DNA of 64,000 bases, from contig CAJWEZ010000002.1 of the NCBI GenBank assembly GCA_913030605.1, forward strand, positions 61,257 to 125,256, given 5' to 3'. Positions 1 to 7,875 of the stretch are shown piece by piece. A program made the position numbers and the translations under genes. This stretch comes from an uncultured Spirochaeta sp. Lineage in GTDB: Bacteria > Spirochaetota > Spirochaetia > DSM-27196 > Alkalispirochaetaceae. The notes beneath the pieces were generated by a model. The model saw only the letters and a program-made list of their open reading frames with translations, did no database searches and had not been told where the DNA came from. Positions within the stretch are counted from its first letter, which is position 1; every line of letters starts with the position of its first letter.

Positions 1-1
1 G

Positions 2-169
2 GCGGCGACCAGCGGCTTCTACTTCGCCCACCCGCAAAGCCAGTATTTCGGCGTCGGAAAGCTGCAGAAGGATCAGGTGTCCGACTGGGCGGCACGGAAG
101 GGCGTGTCCCTGAAACAGGCGGAGAGCTGGCTGCAGCCGGTACTGGCCTACGAACCGGACCTGGAGTAG
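2..169 (+). CDS. metH: Cobalamin-dependent methionine synthase, C-terminal end (partial)
   Basis: The gene enters from the left edge; only the last 55 codons are present. The frame reads SGFYFAHPQSQYFGVGK and then KDQVSDWAARKGVS, ending in LAYEPDLE. This closely follows the end of the MetH activation (AdoMet-binding) domain, where E. coli MetH has a similar W/FYFSHP...QRDQVEDYA...W pattern. The family transfers a methyl group from methyltetrahydrofolate to homocysteine, and this C-terminal domain supports reductive remethylation of cob(II)alamin. The stop codon lies 4 bases before the next gene, so the two are probably cotranscribed. Confidence 0.85.
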   Translation, partial: AATSGFYFAHPQSQYFGVGKLQKDQVSDWAARKGVSLKQAESWLQPVLAYEPDLE

Positions 170-173
170 TCCG

Positions 174-1019
174 GTGCTGTCCCCGTCGGTCCGTGTCATC
201 GGGTGGGACGCCGCGGTGGACCCGCGGAACAACGCGCTGGCGCGTCTCACCGTGAGTACGGATGCCACTGGGGAACCGGGGACCGCGGGCGGGAGATGGA
301 CGATTCGTGTGGACCGGATTCGGGATCCTCGGACGTCCCGGCATCTGGTGGAGACCGTTGCCGAGTGGTGCACGACCGACGCGATGCCCGTGATGCTGTG
401 CGTCGATGCGCCGATCGGCTGGCCCGAGGCGATGGGGACGGCGCTGGTGACCCATCGGGCCGGAGAACCGATCGAGGCTTCGGCCGACGCACTGTTTCGA
501 CGCCATACCGACCACGACATCAGGCGGCGGCTGGGCAAAACCCCGCTGGATATCGGTGCTGACCGTATCGCGCGCGCCGCCCTGGCAACGCTGCGGGCAC
601 TGGACGACATTCGCACATACCTTCGAGTGCGGGGTGGGAGCCGGGTGCTCCAGGTTGCCACGACCACCGCCGAGTGTCTTCCCCGCGATGGCATCGTTCC
701 GGTCCTGGAGAGCTACCCCGCCGGGTGGTTCGCCTCCGAGGGTATCCCCACCCGCGGGTACCGCCCACCGGCGGCCGAAGACCGCCGCAGCGAGCTGTGG
801 GCGGCGGCAGTCGCGGCGCAGGAACGCGGGGGGCGACGCCTGGCGCTGGATGTACCGGAGACGGCGATCACCGCCCGGGCGGACGATCTGGACGCGGTGG
901 TGGCAGCGTTCAACGGGATCGATGCGCTCACCGGGCGATGCCCTGGACCGCACGAGGGCCTGCGGACGGCGGTGGAGCGGGAGGGATGGATCTGGTGCAA
1001 GGACCGGATGCCAGCGTAG
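174..1019 (+). CDS. DUF429 family protein (predicted RNase H-like nuclease)
   Basis: A 281-residue protein with a GTG start 4 bases after the metH stop. It has an early acidic motif, GWDAAVDP (residues 10-17), a second one, LCVDAPIGWPEA (75-86), and the block FRRHTDHDIRRRLGKTPLDI (108-127). These are the features of the DUF429 family, which has a predicted RNase H-like fold and no settled biochemical role. The two aspartates in the first motifs would be the metal ligands if it is a nuclease. Its last 34 bases overlap the next gene (DUF1853), which suggests translational coupling. The family assignment is good; the activity is inferred. Confidence 0.7.
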   Translation: MLSPSVRVIGWDAAVDPRNNALARLTVSTDATGEPGTAGGRWTIRVDRIRDPRTSRHLVETVAEWCTTDAMPVMLCVDAPIGWPEAMGTALVTHRAGEPIEASADALFRRHTDHDIRRRLGKTPLDIGADRIARAALATLRALDDIRTYLRVRGGSRVLQVATTTAECLPRDGIVPVLESYPAGWFASEGIPTRGYRPPAAEDRRSELWAAAVAAQERGGRRLALDVPETAITARADDLDAVVAAFNGIDALTGRCPGPHEGLRTAVEREGWIWCKDRMPA

Positions 1020-1909
1020 ACGCCTCACGTCGCCTTCGGGATCTGCGGTGGGCGCTCGCGCTCCCGTCGCTGGTGGTACCGTCGGCTCCGGCCGATGTGC
1101 GGCGGTCCCCGTCGGCGGGCGAGGCGGTGCGGGTCGCAACGGACCCCGCCCACTGGATGCCTGCCCGGTTCTTTTCGATGCTTTCAGATTCCCTCGACAC
1201 GCTCCCTTCTGCCGAACAAACCGCGCTGGCGGCGCGCATCCCGGATGTCGGCCGGCGGCGCCACGGGATCGTGTACGAGGACATGCTCGCTCTCGTGTTC
1301 GAGAAATGCGAGGGGGTGCGGCTGCTGGCACGGGACATCGTCGTCGCGGATCGGGGGCGAACGCTGGGGCAGGCCGACTTCCTGCTGGAGTGGGAGGGGC
1401 AGATCCACCACCTGGAGGTGGCGATCAAGTTCTATCTCCGGCGGGGTGCCCCGGGCGATATCGGTTCCTACACCGGCATACACCCCCGTGACAGGCTGGA
1501 CCACAAACTCGCGCACATGCTCTACCACCAGCGGCGCATCCTCGATGGGACAGTGGCGAACGATGAACTGCGACGGCGGGGGCTTCCCCTGCCGGACCGG
1601 CGCGTCGTGAGTCTCCGCGGCGTTGTGTACTCTCCGCTGGAGGAGGCGGGGACCGCGGTTCCTCCCCGGTGGTGGGGCTCGGTCTCCCAGTGGTCGCGTC
1701 TGCCGCAGTTCAGCACACTGCTGTGGACCGCGGTGTCACGGGCGGAACAGTTCGCGCCACTCTCCGGTGGCGGCCAACGCTGGGAACCGGCCGGTGATCT
1801 GGACCCCGCCGGCCGCCTGTCGTCTACCGATGGACCGCTTCTCGTCGCCGGCAGCGTCCCCGGTGGCGGGGAGATCACGCGCGGGTATGTCGTTCGAAAT
1901 GGAGCTTGA
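986..1909 (+). CDS. DUF1853 family protein
   Basis: A 307-residue protein. I start it at the ATG at 986, which overlaps the DUF429 gene; a GTG at 995 has a better-spaced GGAGGG and is an alternative. Upstream codons in the same frame are the antisense-like shadow of DUF429. Recognisable blocks are HGIVYEDMLALVFE, then QADFLLEWEGQIHHLEVAIKFYL, where E-x-A-x-K resembles the core of PD-(D/E)xK-type folds, then DRLDHKLAHMLYHQ. This matches the DUF1853 family, whose function is unknown. The 3' end overlaps the convergent phospholipase-like gene by 35 bases. A link with DUF429 is inferred only from the overlap. Confidence 0.6.
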   Translation: MDLVQGPDASVDASRRLRDLRWALALPSLVVPSAPADVRRSPSAGEAVRVATDPAHWMPARFFSMLSDSLDTLPSAEQTALAARIPDVGRRRHGIVYEDMLALVFEKCEGVRLLARDIVVADRGRTLGQADFLLEWEGQIHHLEVAIKFYLRRGAPGDIGSYTGIHPRDRLDHKLAHMLYHQRRILDGTVANDELRRRGLPLPDRRVVSLRGVVYSPLEEAGTAVPPRWWGSVSQWSRLPQFSTLLWTAVSRAEQFAPLSGGGQRWEPAGDLDPAGRLSSTDGPLLVAGSVPGGGEITRGYVVRNGA

Positions 1910-2915
1910 TCTCCTCGTACAGCTCGATGAGGGGCAGGGGGCTGCAGACCGTCCGGCGGCACGGTGGGTCTCCGACGATCCCGTCGTTGAGATTCTCGGG
2001 GCCGATATCATCGAGAATCGCCCGGAGGTGTTCGGCGTCCGGGTGTTCGACGGCCGTCTGCCAGATCCTCACGCTGCGAACGGACCGTTCCCGCGCCCCT
2101 GCCACCAGCTCCTCGAAATTCTGCCGGGAACGGCGGGCGTTGTCGCAGGGATGCGCCCACTCCCGGTGCTCAAGATTGAGTGCATCGACAGAAATGAGCG
2201 ATTCCGGCGGGTGCACCAGTGAGAGCCACCGGCTGCTGACCTCGCCGCGACGCTCCCGATGTCGTGCCAGGACGAAATACCGTTCCGGGGGCGCCTCGGT
2301 GTAGCGATAGAACCCGAGTCCGTCGTGCAGTGCGTTCAGGAGGCGACGTGGCAACTGGCTGTCGTCTGCAGCGCTCACCAGCGCCGCCCGAAGCGCCTGC
2401 ACCAGCGCCGGCCTCATCCGAAAGAAATCGGCCGCGCGACGGGGCAGGCGGTCGACGAAGCGGTATTGGGCCACGGAGAGGTCGCTGTGCCGGCGCAGGT
2501 ACTGCACGTCGATGAGGCGTTCCAGGAACGCGTGCATCGCCGGTCGGTCGGGGTGGGAGTCCGGCGTGCCCCGCCAACCTGCGGACCAATTGATGTAGGG
2601 GTGAGCCAGACGGTCCAGCCACACGTGGGTGATGTACCCGAGGGCGTACGCGGACAGGTCCTCCCGGTCGCCTGTGGCGGCGCTATGCGCCAGCGACGCA
2701 AGCAGCGGGGCGTTCCCTTTGCGATGCAGGAGGGCGCCGTAGCGGAACCCGCGGGGTTTCCTGCGGTGATTGTGAAGAAAGAAATCCGGCCCCTGGGCGC
2801 CCGTGACCAGGATCGCCCGCAAACGGTCGGTGGGCGCGGGGTCCACGCCCGTCAGGGCCCCTACATCGCCGGCGACATCCTCCGCCAGCAGCGCGTGACT
2901 AATATGACTTGGCAT
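1875..2915 (-). CDS. Zinc-dependent phospholipase C-like protein
   Basis: A 346-residue protein beginning MPSHISHALLAEDVAG. Histidines 4 and 7 near the N-terminus, the PDFFLHN block near residue 43, and LGYITHVWLDRLAHPYINW near residue 92 are typical of the zinc-dependent phospholipase C-like domain (PF00882). That domain uses histidines and aspartates to bind zinc. No signal peptide is visible, so it is probably cytoplasmic or differently exported. Members of this family in bacteria are often annotated only as hypothetical, and no lipid substrate can be assigned. The start lies inside the 3' end of the upstream DUF4432-like gene (17-base overlap), which fits a two-gene transcription unit. 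Confidence 0.65.
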   Translation of the reverse strand: MPSHISHALLAEDVAGDVGALTGVDPAPTDRLRAILVTGAQGPDFFLHNHRRKPRGFRYGALLHRKGNAPLLASLAHSAATGDREDLSAYALGYITHVWLDRLAHPYINWSAGWRGTPDSHPDRPAMHAFLERLIDVQYLRRHSDLSVAQYRFVDRLPRRAADFFRMRPALVQALRAALVSAADDSQLPRRLLNALHDGLGFYRYTEAPPERYFVLARHRERRGEVSSRWLSLVHPPESLISVDALNLEHREWAHPCDNARRSRQNFEELVAGARERSVRSVRIWQTAVEHPDAEHLRAILDDIGPENLNDGIVGDPPCRRTVCSPLPLIELYEEIKLHFERHTRA

Positions 2916-4026
2916 CCAGGGCGACCGGGTCTATCCGGCCACCTCCGTCGTTCATGGTGGCGGCGATGTGGTCCGCGTACGTCCCGGCCGCCGGTGCCGA
3001 GAGGGCACCGGTGAAGAAATCACAGCTGAACGTGTCGCCGGCGGGAAGCGTTCTGATATTGCCCTTTTCCTTCTCCGCGGTGTACCCGTCCGGTTCCGCC
3101 GTTGCGGGAAGGACGAGGCCGAGCCCGTCCTGGTCCGGGGTGCGACAAATCCAGCGGACCGCGTGGTCGAGCTCAGCGGGATGGTAGCTGATGAAATCTC
3201 CCTCTCCTGTGGGCAGGCGCTGGAGGCTGTGGGCGACACCGTCGGCGTCCGCCTGGAGATCGACAAACAGGACCGCTTCCGGGTCGAAGGGAAGATCCGG
3301 TGCCAGGGTGTTGTGCTTTTCGGGGTGTCGCGCGAGGTCCGCAAGGAAATCGCGGTACTCCTGCGTGACGGTCAGGTGCGCGGGGATGTTGTCCCGCACC
3401 CGGACGTGGTCGGGATCGCAGGGGGCGGTGTACAGCAGTTCGGCGTTGTCCACCGGTCGGAAATTGACGTGGCAGAGGTACATGTACTCCATGGGCGTCT
3501 TTTTCAGGTTGGTTGCCCGAAAAATCACGCGGATCGCGCCGGATCGGGGATACATACGCAGTTCCGGATGGGCGCGGTAGTGCGGTCCGAACGCGCGGGC
3601 ATACTCCACCGAGCCGGTGACTCCGAGGTACGCGCCGTGTTGGTCCTCTCCCGCAACAAGGGAGGCCTCATCATAGGGGATGTTCGGCAGTTCTCCGTGG
3701 AGCGGATGGTCATCGCTCGGGCCAGGGCCACCCATCGCTGAGAATCCGCAGTGCAGCAGAAACCCGCCGTATGTGCCCAGGAACGGCACGCCGGAGCGGG
3801 GCTCGGCGAACATGGAGCGCATCGTCTGTCGGCGCCCGAGCATCTGCAGATCCCAGATCTGCTGACCCTGGTACGGCAGGACGGTCATCTCACCGGCGCT
3901 GTTGCTCAGGCGGAGAGCCTCGACACCGGTTGAGAAACGGAAGGCGCTCGCCTGAAAGTCGCCGTACTCGAGAATTGTGCGTTCATCGTCGCGAAACAGC
4001 TCGCGATACAGAGGCAGTTGCAGCAT
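2899..4026 (-). CDS. DUF4432 family aldose 1-epimerase-like protein
   Basis: A 375-residue protein; I take the ATG giving MLQLPLYRELFRDDERTIL as the start because upstream codons run into the promoter of the divergent kinase gene. The sequence has the galactose mutarotase-like beta-sandwich pattern of DUF4432 proteins: LPYQGQQIWDLQMLGR, then LHCGFSAMGGPGPSDDHPLH, then MEYMYLCHVNFRP. Histidines in the HPLHGE and CHVNF blocks are the candidate sugar-binding or catalytic residues. It probably acts on an unidentified carbohydrate in the cytoplasm. It lies divergent from a PfkB-type sugar kinase 44 bases away, which supports a sugar role. The substrate is unknown. Confidence 0.6.
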   Translation of the reverse strand: MLQLPLYRELFRDDERTILEYGDFQASAFRFSTGVEALRLSNSAGEMTVLPYQGQQIWDLQMLGRRQTMRSMFAEPRSGVPFLGTYGGFLLHCGFSAMGGPGPSDDHPLHGELPNIPYDEASLVAGEDQHGAYLGVTGSVEYARAFGPHYRAHPELRMYPRSGAIRVIFRATNLKKTPMEYMYLCHVNFRPVDNAELLYTAPCDPDHVRVRDNIPAHLTVTQEYRDFLADLARHPEKHNTLAPDLPFDPEAVLFVDLQADADGVAHSLQRLPTGEGDFISYHPAELDHAVRWICRTPDQDGLGLVLPATAEPDGYTAEKEKGNIRTLPAGDTFSCDFFTGALSAPAAGTYADHIAATMNDGGGRIDPVALDAKSY

Positions 4027-4070
4027 GGGGCCAGTATACTCCGTGATTGCCGCCGCGGAAAAGTTGTCGT

Positions 4071-5033
4071 ATGATCCAGACCATGATCGTACACACCGGT
4101 GAAGCACTGATCGATTTTATCCCTGTCGTTGATGCTGATGATAACGCCGCCTACCGCCCATCGCCGGGCGGGTCTCCCTACAACTCTGCGATTGCCGTTG
4201 CCCGGCTCGACGTCCCCGTCGCGTTTCTCGGCAAACTGTCGCGCGATTTCTTCGGCGACCAGCTCCTTGCGCGTCTCGCGGAAAACGGGGTGGGAACCGA
4301 CTGGATCGCCCGGACCGACGCACCGAGTACGCTGGCGTTCGTCAAGAAGACCGAAGCGGGAGAAGCGCGGTACGCGTTTTTTGCCGACGGTGCAGCGGAC
4401 CGCAGCCTGACGGCGACCGACGTCCCGTCGCTGAAACCGGAGGTGCAGGCGATCGTCTTTGGTTCCATCTCCCTGATTGCGGATCCTGTGAGCGCGACGA
4501 TCCTCGATCTTGTGGAACGGGAGTCTGCGCATCGTGTTGTGTCGTTTGATCCCAATATCCGTACCGTGCTGGTCCGGGACGAGGACGATTACCGGCGTCG
4601 CGTCGCCCGCGGCATTGCAGCCAGCACGATCGTCAAGGTAAGCGACGAGGACCTGGCGTGGATCGTCGGCACCGCCGACCTGGAGTCCGCAGCCAGAACG
4701 CTTCTGACACAGGGGCCCCGGATGGTGGTTGTTACGGCCGGTGGCGATGGCGCGTTTGCCGTGTGGGGCGATTCCATCGCCCGTGTTCCCGCTGTTCCGA
4801 CGAGCGTGTCCGATACGATCGGAGCCGGAGACTCGTTTCACGCGGCCCTTCTGTCCTGGCTGCACACGAACGGGCTTCTGGATCGTGAAACCGTTGGGAC
4901 GCTGGATGCCCGCCGGGTGGAGGCGATGCTGCGGTGTGCGGCCACGGTGGCGGCGCACACCTGTTCGCGGCCCGGCGCCGATCCGCCGACGCGGAGCGAG
5001 CTGGATCCAGGGCTGTTTTCAGACCCCGTCTGA
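4071..5033 (+). CDS. PfkB family carbohydrate kinase (fructokinase-like)
   Basis: A 320-residue sugar kinase of the ribokinase/PfkB fold. The N-terminal GEALIDFIP, the glycine motif GGSPYN (about residues 33-38), FDPNIR (about 160-165) and the catalytic signature DTIGAGDSF (about 248-256, with the catalytic base in GAGD) are all intact. The N-terminal motifs most resemble bacterial fructokinases, but substrate choice within PfkB cannot be read reliably. I start at 4071, with GGAA about 10 bases upstream; an ATG at 4083 would match the usual family start more exactly. It is divergent from the DUF4432 epimerase-like gene. The 3' end overlaps the convergent ClC gene by 15 bases. Confidence 0.8.
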   Translation: MIQTMIVHTGEALIDFIPVVDADDNAAYRPSPGGSPYNSAIAVARLDVPVAFLGKLSRDFFGDQLLARLAENGVGTDWIARTDAPSTLAFVKKTEAGEARYAFFADGAADRSLTATDVPSLKPEVQAIVFGSISLIADPVSATILDLVERESAHRVVSFDPNIRTVLVRDEDDYRRRVARGIAASTIVKVSDEDLAWIVGTADLESAARTLLTQGPRMVVVTAGGDGAFAVWGDSIARVPAVPTSVSDTIGAGDSFHAALLSWLHTNGLLDRETVGTLDARRVEAMLRCAATVAAHTCSRPGADPPTRSELDPGLFSDPV

Positions 5034-6386
5034 GGCAGTCCCGGGGGCGGCGTCGGCGGTTTCCAGGGCGACCTCGTAGATCGTGTTGAACCGCGCAACC
5101 TGGAAGGCGATCATCGCCGAAAGGATGCCGGCAACGCCGTATCCTCCTCCAAAGAGCTCAACCGCCAGAATCGCCCCCGCGAGCGGGGTGTTCATCGTTG
5201 CCGCGAGCATGCCCGCAAACCCCGCAACAAGCAGCACCACGTACCCGGGGGTCGCCGGCGCGATACCGAGGACCACTGCGACCAGCGCTCCGCCGGCCAG
5301 CCCGACGAGCGCCGCAGGGCCGGTGAATCCGGCGCTCATTCCCGACCCGGTGGTGATACAGTTGCCCACGATTTTTGCCACGATCAGGATCGCCAGAATG
5401 GCCGCCGGCGAACTGATCGTCGGTGCAATGGAGAGCGAGAGTCGTGGGAAATCCCCGTGTAGCACGGCGTCGTAGAAGCCGCGGGCCGTGCCCCACAGCG
5501 TTGGAGACAGCGCCGCGCCGAGGAGCGCGGATACACCCATGCCGGCGATCATTGCGGGAATGCGACGGGAGCTGCGCTCCCGGCCCATGGAGCGTGCGAT
5601 CACGCGGTAGAGCGACGTATACGCGATGCCCATGACGCCACAGAAAAACCCGACGACAATAACCGGGAGGACCAGAAACACCTCGGCCCGAAAGACGGGC
5701 AGATCGGGATTGACGGGCGGCGGCCACCCGGCGAGGGAGGATACGAACACCGCCGTTCCCGCCGCCAGCGCCGCCGGGAACAGCTGGTGATATCGGAGCT
5801 GGTCTGTCTGAATCACCTCGACGGCGAAGACCGCCCCGGCGATTGGGGCGCCGAAGATCGACGCCACCGCCGCCGCCATGCCACTGATCGCGGCGGTGGT
5901 CGGCGCGTGGTAGTTGGCATGATGCTGGGATGAGTCGGCGAAAAGTCGCGGAAGCAGACGTTGAAGGTGCCGTGTGGCCCATTGGGAAAGCCCCGCTGTG
6001 ACGCGACCGATCGGGCCGACGGCACCTCCACTGCCGTAGCAACCGAGGGTCAGGATCGCGGCGGGATACTTCATGATCGTATCGCGCAGCGGAAGGTCGG
6101 ATTCGGGGCCTCGAACCGCGCGGAGGTAGGCGGGCACCCCTTCACCGGCGGCGCCGGGCGCCAACCGATAGATCAGGAGCCCGACGAGCGCGGCCGCTCC
6201 GACCGCGACCACCACGGGGTGGACACCACTGGCGCCGACCGCCCGTTCGAGGGTTCCGGTGAAGACCACAAAGCCGCGGACAAGGACCGCCCCCATGCCG
6301 CCGGCGACGATCGCCTGGAGAGACCAGCGAAGCAGGAAATTCGGTGCCTGAGGTTCTGTTCGCGCCACGCCGTCGCAGTATACCAT
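5019..6386 (-). CDS. ClC-type chloride channel/transporter, gating glutamate not conserved
   Basis: A 455-residue membrane protein with about ten hydrophobic segments and the ClC anion channel/antiporter layout. Visible motifs are GAAGEGVP (about 78-85), GSGGAVGPIG (about 118-127), FGAPIAGAVFAVEV and the C-terminal repeat GSGMSAGFTGP and MNTPLAGAILAVE. In well-studied ClC antiporters the second motif is G-[KR]-E-G-P, whose glutamate gates proton coupling. Here the aligned region reads AVGP, so the glutamate appears to be missing. No CBS domains follow. The start at 6386 is 20 bases from the divergent hisB start. It may be a channel rather than a proton-coupled exchanger, but that is inference. 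Confidence 0.85.
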   Translation of the reverse strand: MVYCDGVARTEPQAPNFLLRWSLQAIVAGGMGAVLVRGFVVFTGTLERAVGASGVHPVVVAVGAAALVGLLIYRLAPGAAGEGVPAYLRAVRGPESDLPLRDTIMKYPAAILTLGCYGSGGAVGPIGRVTAGLSQWATRHLQRLLPRLFADSSQHHANYHAPTTAAISGMAAAVASIFGAPIAGAVFAVEVIQTDQLRYHQLFPAALAAGTAVFVSSLAGWPPPVNPDLPVFRAEVFLVLPVIVVGFFCGVMGIAYTSLYRVIARSMGRERSSRRIPAMIAGMGVSALLGAALSPTLWGTARGFYDAVLHGDFPRLSLSIAPTISSPAAILAILIVAKIVGNCITTGSGMSAGFTGPAALVGLAGGALVAVVLGIAPATPGYVVLLVAGFAGMLAATMNTPLAGAILAVELFGGGYGVAGILSAMIAFQVARFNTIYEVALETADAAPGTASDGV

Positions 6387-6405
6387 AGGTGCGAAAGGGG
6401 CAGAC

Positions 6406-6999
6406 GTGCGAGAGATATCCGTAGAACGCAAGACCCGCGAAACTGACATCACCGTTTCCCTGGGGCTCCCGGACGATGGCACGCCAGCCGGGCGTGATGC
6501 GATCGACGTGCGGACCGGTGTTCCGTTCTTCGACCACATGCTCACAGGGATGCTGTTTCACGGCGGGTTCGGCGCCACGATTGCCGCATCGGGGGACGTT
6601 GAGATCGACGATCACCATACGGTCGAGGATGTCGGCATCGTGATCGGTACGGCGCTCCGTCGGGCCGTCGAACAGTTCGGGCCCGTGCGGCGCTTTGGTG
6701 ATGCCACCGTCCCCATGGACGATTCTCTGGCTCAGACGGTAATCGACGCCTGCGGCCGACCGTACCTGGTGTTTCGCGCGGAATTTCCGCAGGCGTACGC
6801 CGGCAGGTTTGACCTCGCCCTGGTTCGCGAGTTCTTTCAGGGACTGGCAAACAGCGCTGCGATCAACTTGCACGTCATCGGTCACTACGGACTCAACGGG
6901 CACCATCTGGCGGAGGCGATCTTCAAGTCCGCGGGGCGGGCCCTGGCGGCGGCGTACCGGCCGGCGGAGCGCGTTCAGTCCACCAAGGGTGTGCTCTGA
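6406..6999 (+). CDS. hisB: Imidazoleglycerol-phosphate dehydratase
   Basis: A 197-residue monofunctional HisB, which dehydrates imidazole glycerol phosphate to imidazole acetol phosphate in histidine synthesis. The manganese-binding histidine/glutamate motifs are present: FFDHML near residue 36, EIDDHHTVED near residue 65, and GHHLAEAIFKS near the C-terminus. The length is normal for the stand-alone enzyme. The GTG start at 6406 is supported by GAAAGGGG six bases upstream. No other his genes are in the window, so it lies outside a his operon. Its 3' end overlaps the convergent DtxR-type regulator by 25 bases. Confidence 0.95.
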   Translation: MREISVERKTRETDITVSLGLPDDGTPAGRDAIDVRTGVPFFDHMLTGMLFHGGFGATIAASGDVEIDDHHTVEDVGIVIGTALRRAVEQFGPVRRFGDATVPMDDSLAQTVIDACGRPYLVFRAEFPQAYAGRFDLALVREFFQGLANSAAINLHVIGHYGLNGHHLAEAIFKSAGRALAAAYRPAERVQSTKGVL

Positions 7000-7688
7000 C
7001 TCCCGGGCGCCAGGACCAGAACCTTCTCGGCGATATCGCGGCTCAGGGCGATGGGATCGGGGTGGCCGCCGGTGATCACCGTTACCGTGCCGGCCGCGTC
7101 ACTCGTCTGTGTGGGGGTTATTGAGCCGCCGGGCACGATACCGTGCTGCTTCATGAACTGCAGGAACTCGCCGCTGTCCTCGACCAGTCGGGCGACTTCC
7201 AGCAGTTGGCCGGGAATCGCTTCGGATAGCGGAAAGAGCTCCCGCGGGGCGAACCGGCCGTCGGGGCGGGGGATCGGATCTCCGTGGGGATCCGTCTCCG
7301 GATAGCCCAGGAGCCGGTCCACGCGCTCCACGAATCGATCCGAAACCACGTGCTCCAGTTCCTCGGCGTCGGAGTGGACCTCGCTCCAGTCGTACTCCAG
7401 AATCCGTTCCAGAAACGTTTCGATCAGGCGGTGACGGCGAACAACCTTGACCGCGAGATTGCGGCCGGAATCGCTGAGGATCGTACCGCGACGGGGAAGG
7501 TACTCGATCAGTCCCTCCCGGTGCAGGTGTTTGGCCATCGACGTCGCGGTACCGGGGGTGACGCCCATGGCGTCCGCGAGCGTCTTCATGGGAATACACC
7601 GGGTACCCGACCGTCGTTCGATCAGGAACATCGTCTTCAGGTACTGTTCAACCGTGCTGGACGCCACCAGACCTCCCTGCGTGCTCAC
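6975..7688 (-). CDS. DtxR/MntR family metal-dependent transcriptional regulator
   Basis: A 237-residue regulator starting at GTG (VSTQGGLVASSTVEQYL). It has an N-terminal winged helix with recognition region MGVTPGTATSMAKHLHREGL, a dimerisation domain carrying the metal-ligand pattern HRLIETFLERIL and EELEHVVSD, and a C-terminal FeoA/SH3-like domain (GSITPTQTSDAAGTVTVI). Proteins of this family repress iron or manganese uptake genes when metal-loaded. Which metal it senses cannot be fixed from the sequence, and no transporter gene is adjacent. It is transcribed toward hisB and overlaps its 3' end. A terminator hairpin for the tRNA-Leu unit lies just upstream. Confidence 0.85.
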   Translation of the reverse strand: MSTQGGLVASSTVEQYLKTMFLIERRSGTRCIPMKTLADAMGVTPGTATSMAKHLHREGLIEYLPRRGTILSDSGRNLAVKVVRRHRLIETFLERILEYDWSEVHSDAEELEHVVSDRFVERVDRLLGYPETDPHGDPIPRPDGRFAPRELFPLSEAIPGQLLEVARLVEDSGEFLQFMKQHGIVPGGSITPTQTSDAAGTVTVITGGHPDPIALSRDIAEKVLVLAPGSQSTPLVD

Positions 7689-7707
7689 TGTACCGCCTTC
7701 GCGGCGC

Positions 7708-7748
7708 AAAAAAAAGACCCGGCGGTGCGCGCTGCACCACCGGGTCTT
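7708..7748 (-). terminator. Intrinsic terminator after tRNA-Leu(GAG)
   Basis: On the minus strand the sequence forms a long GC-rich hairpin (arms around AAGACCCGG and CCGGGTCTT with a GTGC/GCAC extension) followed by eight T residues. It begins immediately after the tRNA 3' end and separates the tRNA from the DtxR-type gene. Confidence 0.85.
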
Positions 7749-7833
7749 TGCGGCAGAGAGGACTTGAACCTCCACGATCGAAAAGATCACTAGCCCCTCA
7801 AGCTAGCGCGTCTACCAGTTCCGCCACTGCCGC
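7749..7833 (-). tRNA. tRNA-Leu (anticodon GAG)
   Basis: Read on the minus strand the gene starts GCGGCAGTGGCGGAACTGG and closes with the complementary acceptor CTGCCGC plus discriminator A. The anticodon arm is CTAGC-TTGAGGG-GCTAG, which gives anticodon GAG for CTC codons. The long variable arm (GTGATCTTTTCGATC region) is the class II form expected of leucine tRNAs. CCA is not encoded. Confidence 0.95.
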
Positions 7834-7846
7834 GCTGGTGAGGCGG

Positions 7847-7875
7847 AATATAGCATGGCACCCCGGGAGTGTCAA
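7847..7875 (-). promoter_or_regulatory. Sigma-70-type promoter of tRNA-Leu(GAG)
   Basis: The minus strand shows TTGACA (7870-7875), a 17-base spacer and TATATT (7847-7852). Transcription would begin about seven bases before the mature tRNA 5' end at 7833. The -35 box overlaps the pepF stop codon. A perfect 10-base inverted repeat (CACCCCGGGA / TCCCGGGGTG, 7859-7868 and 7879-7888) brackets the -35 box. Confidence 0.85.
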
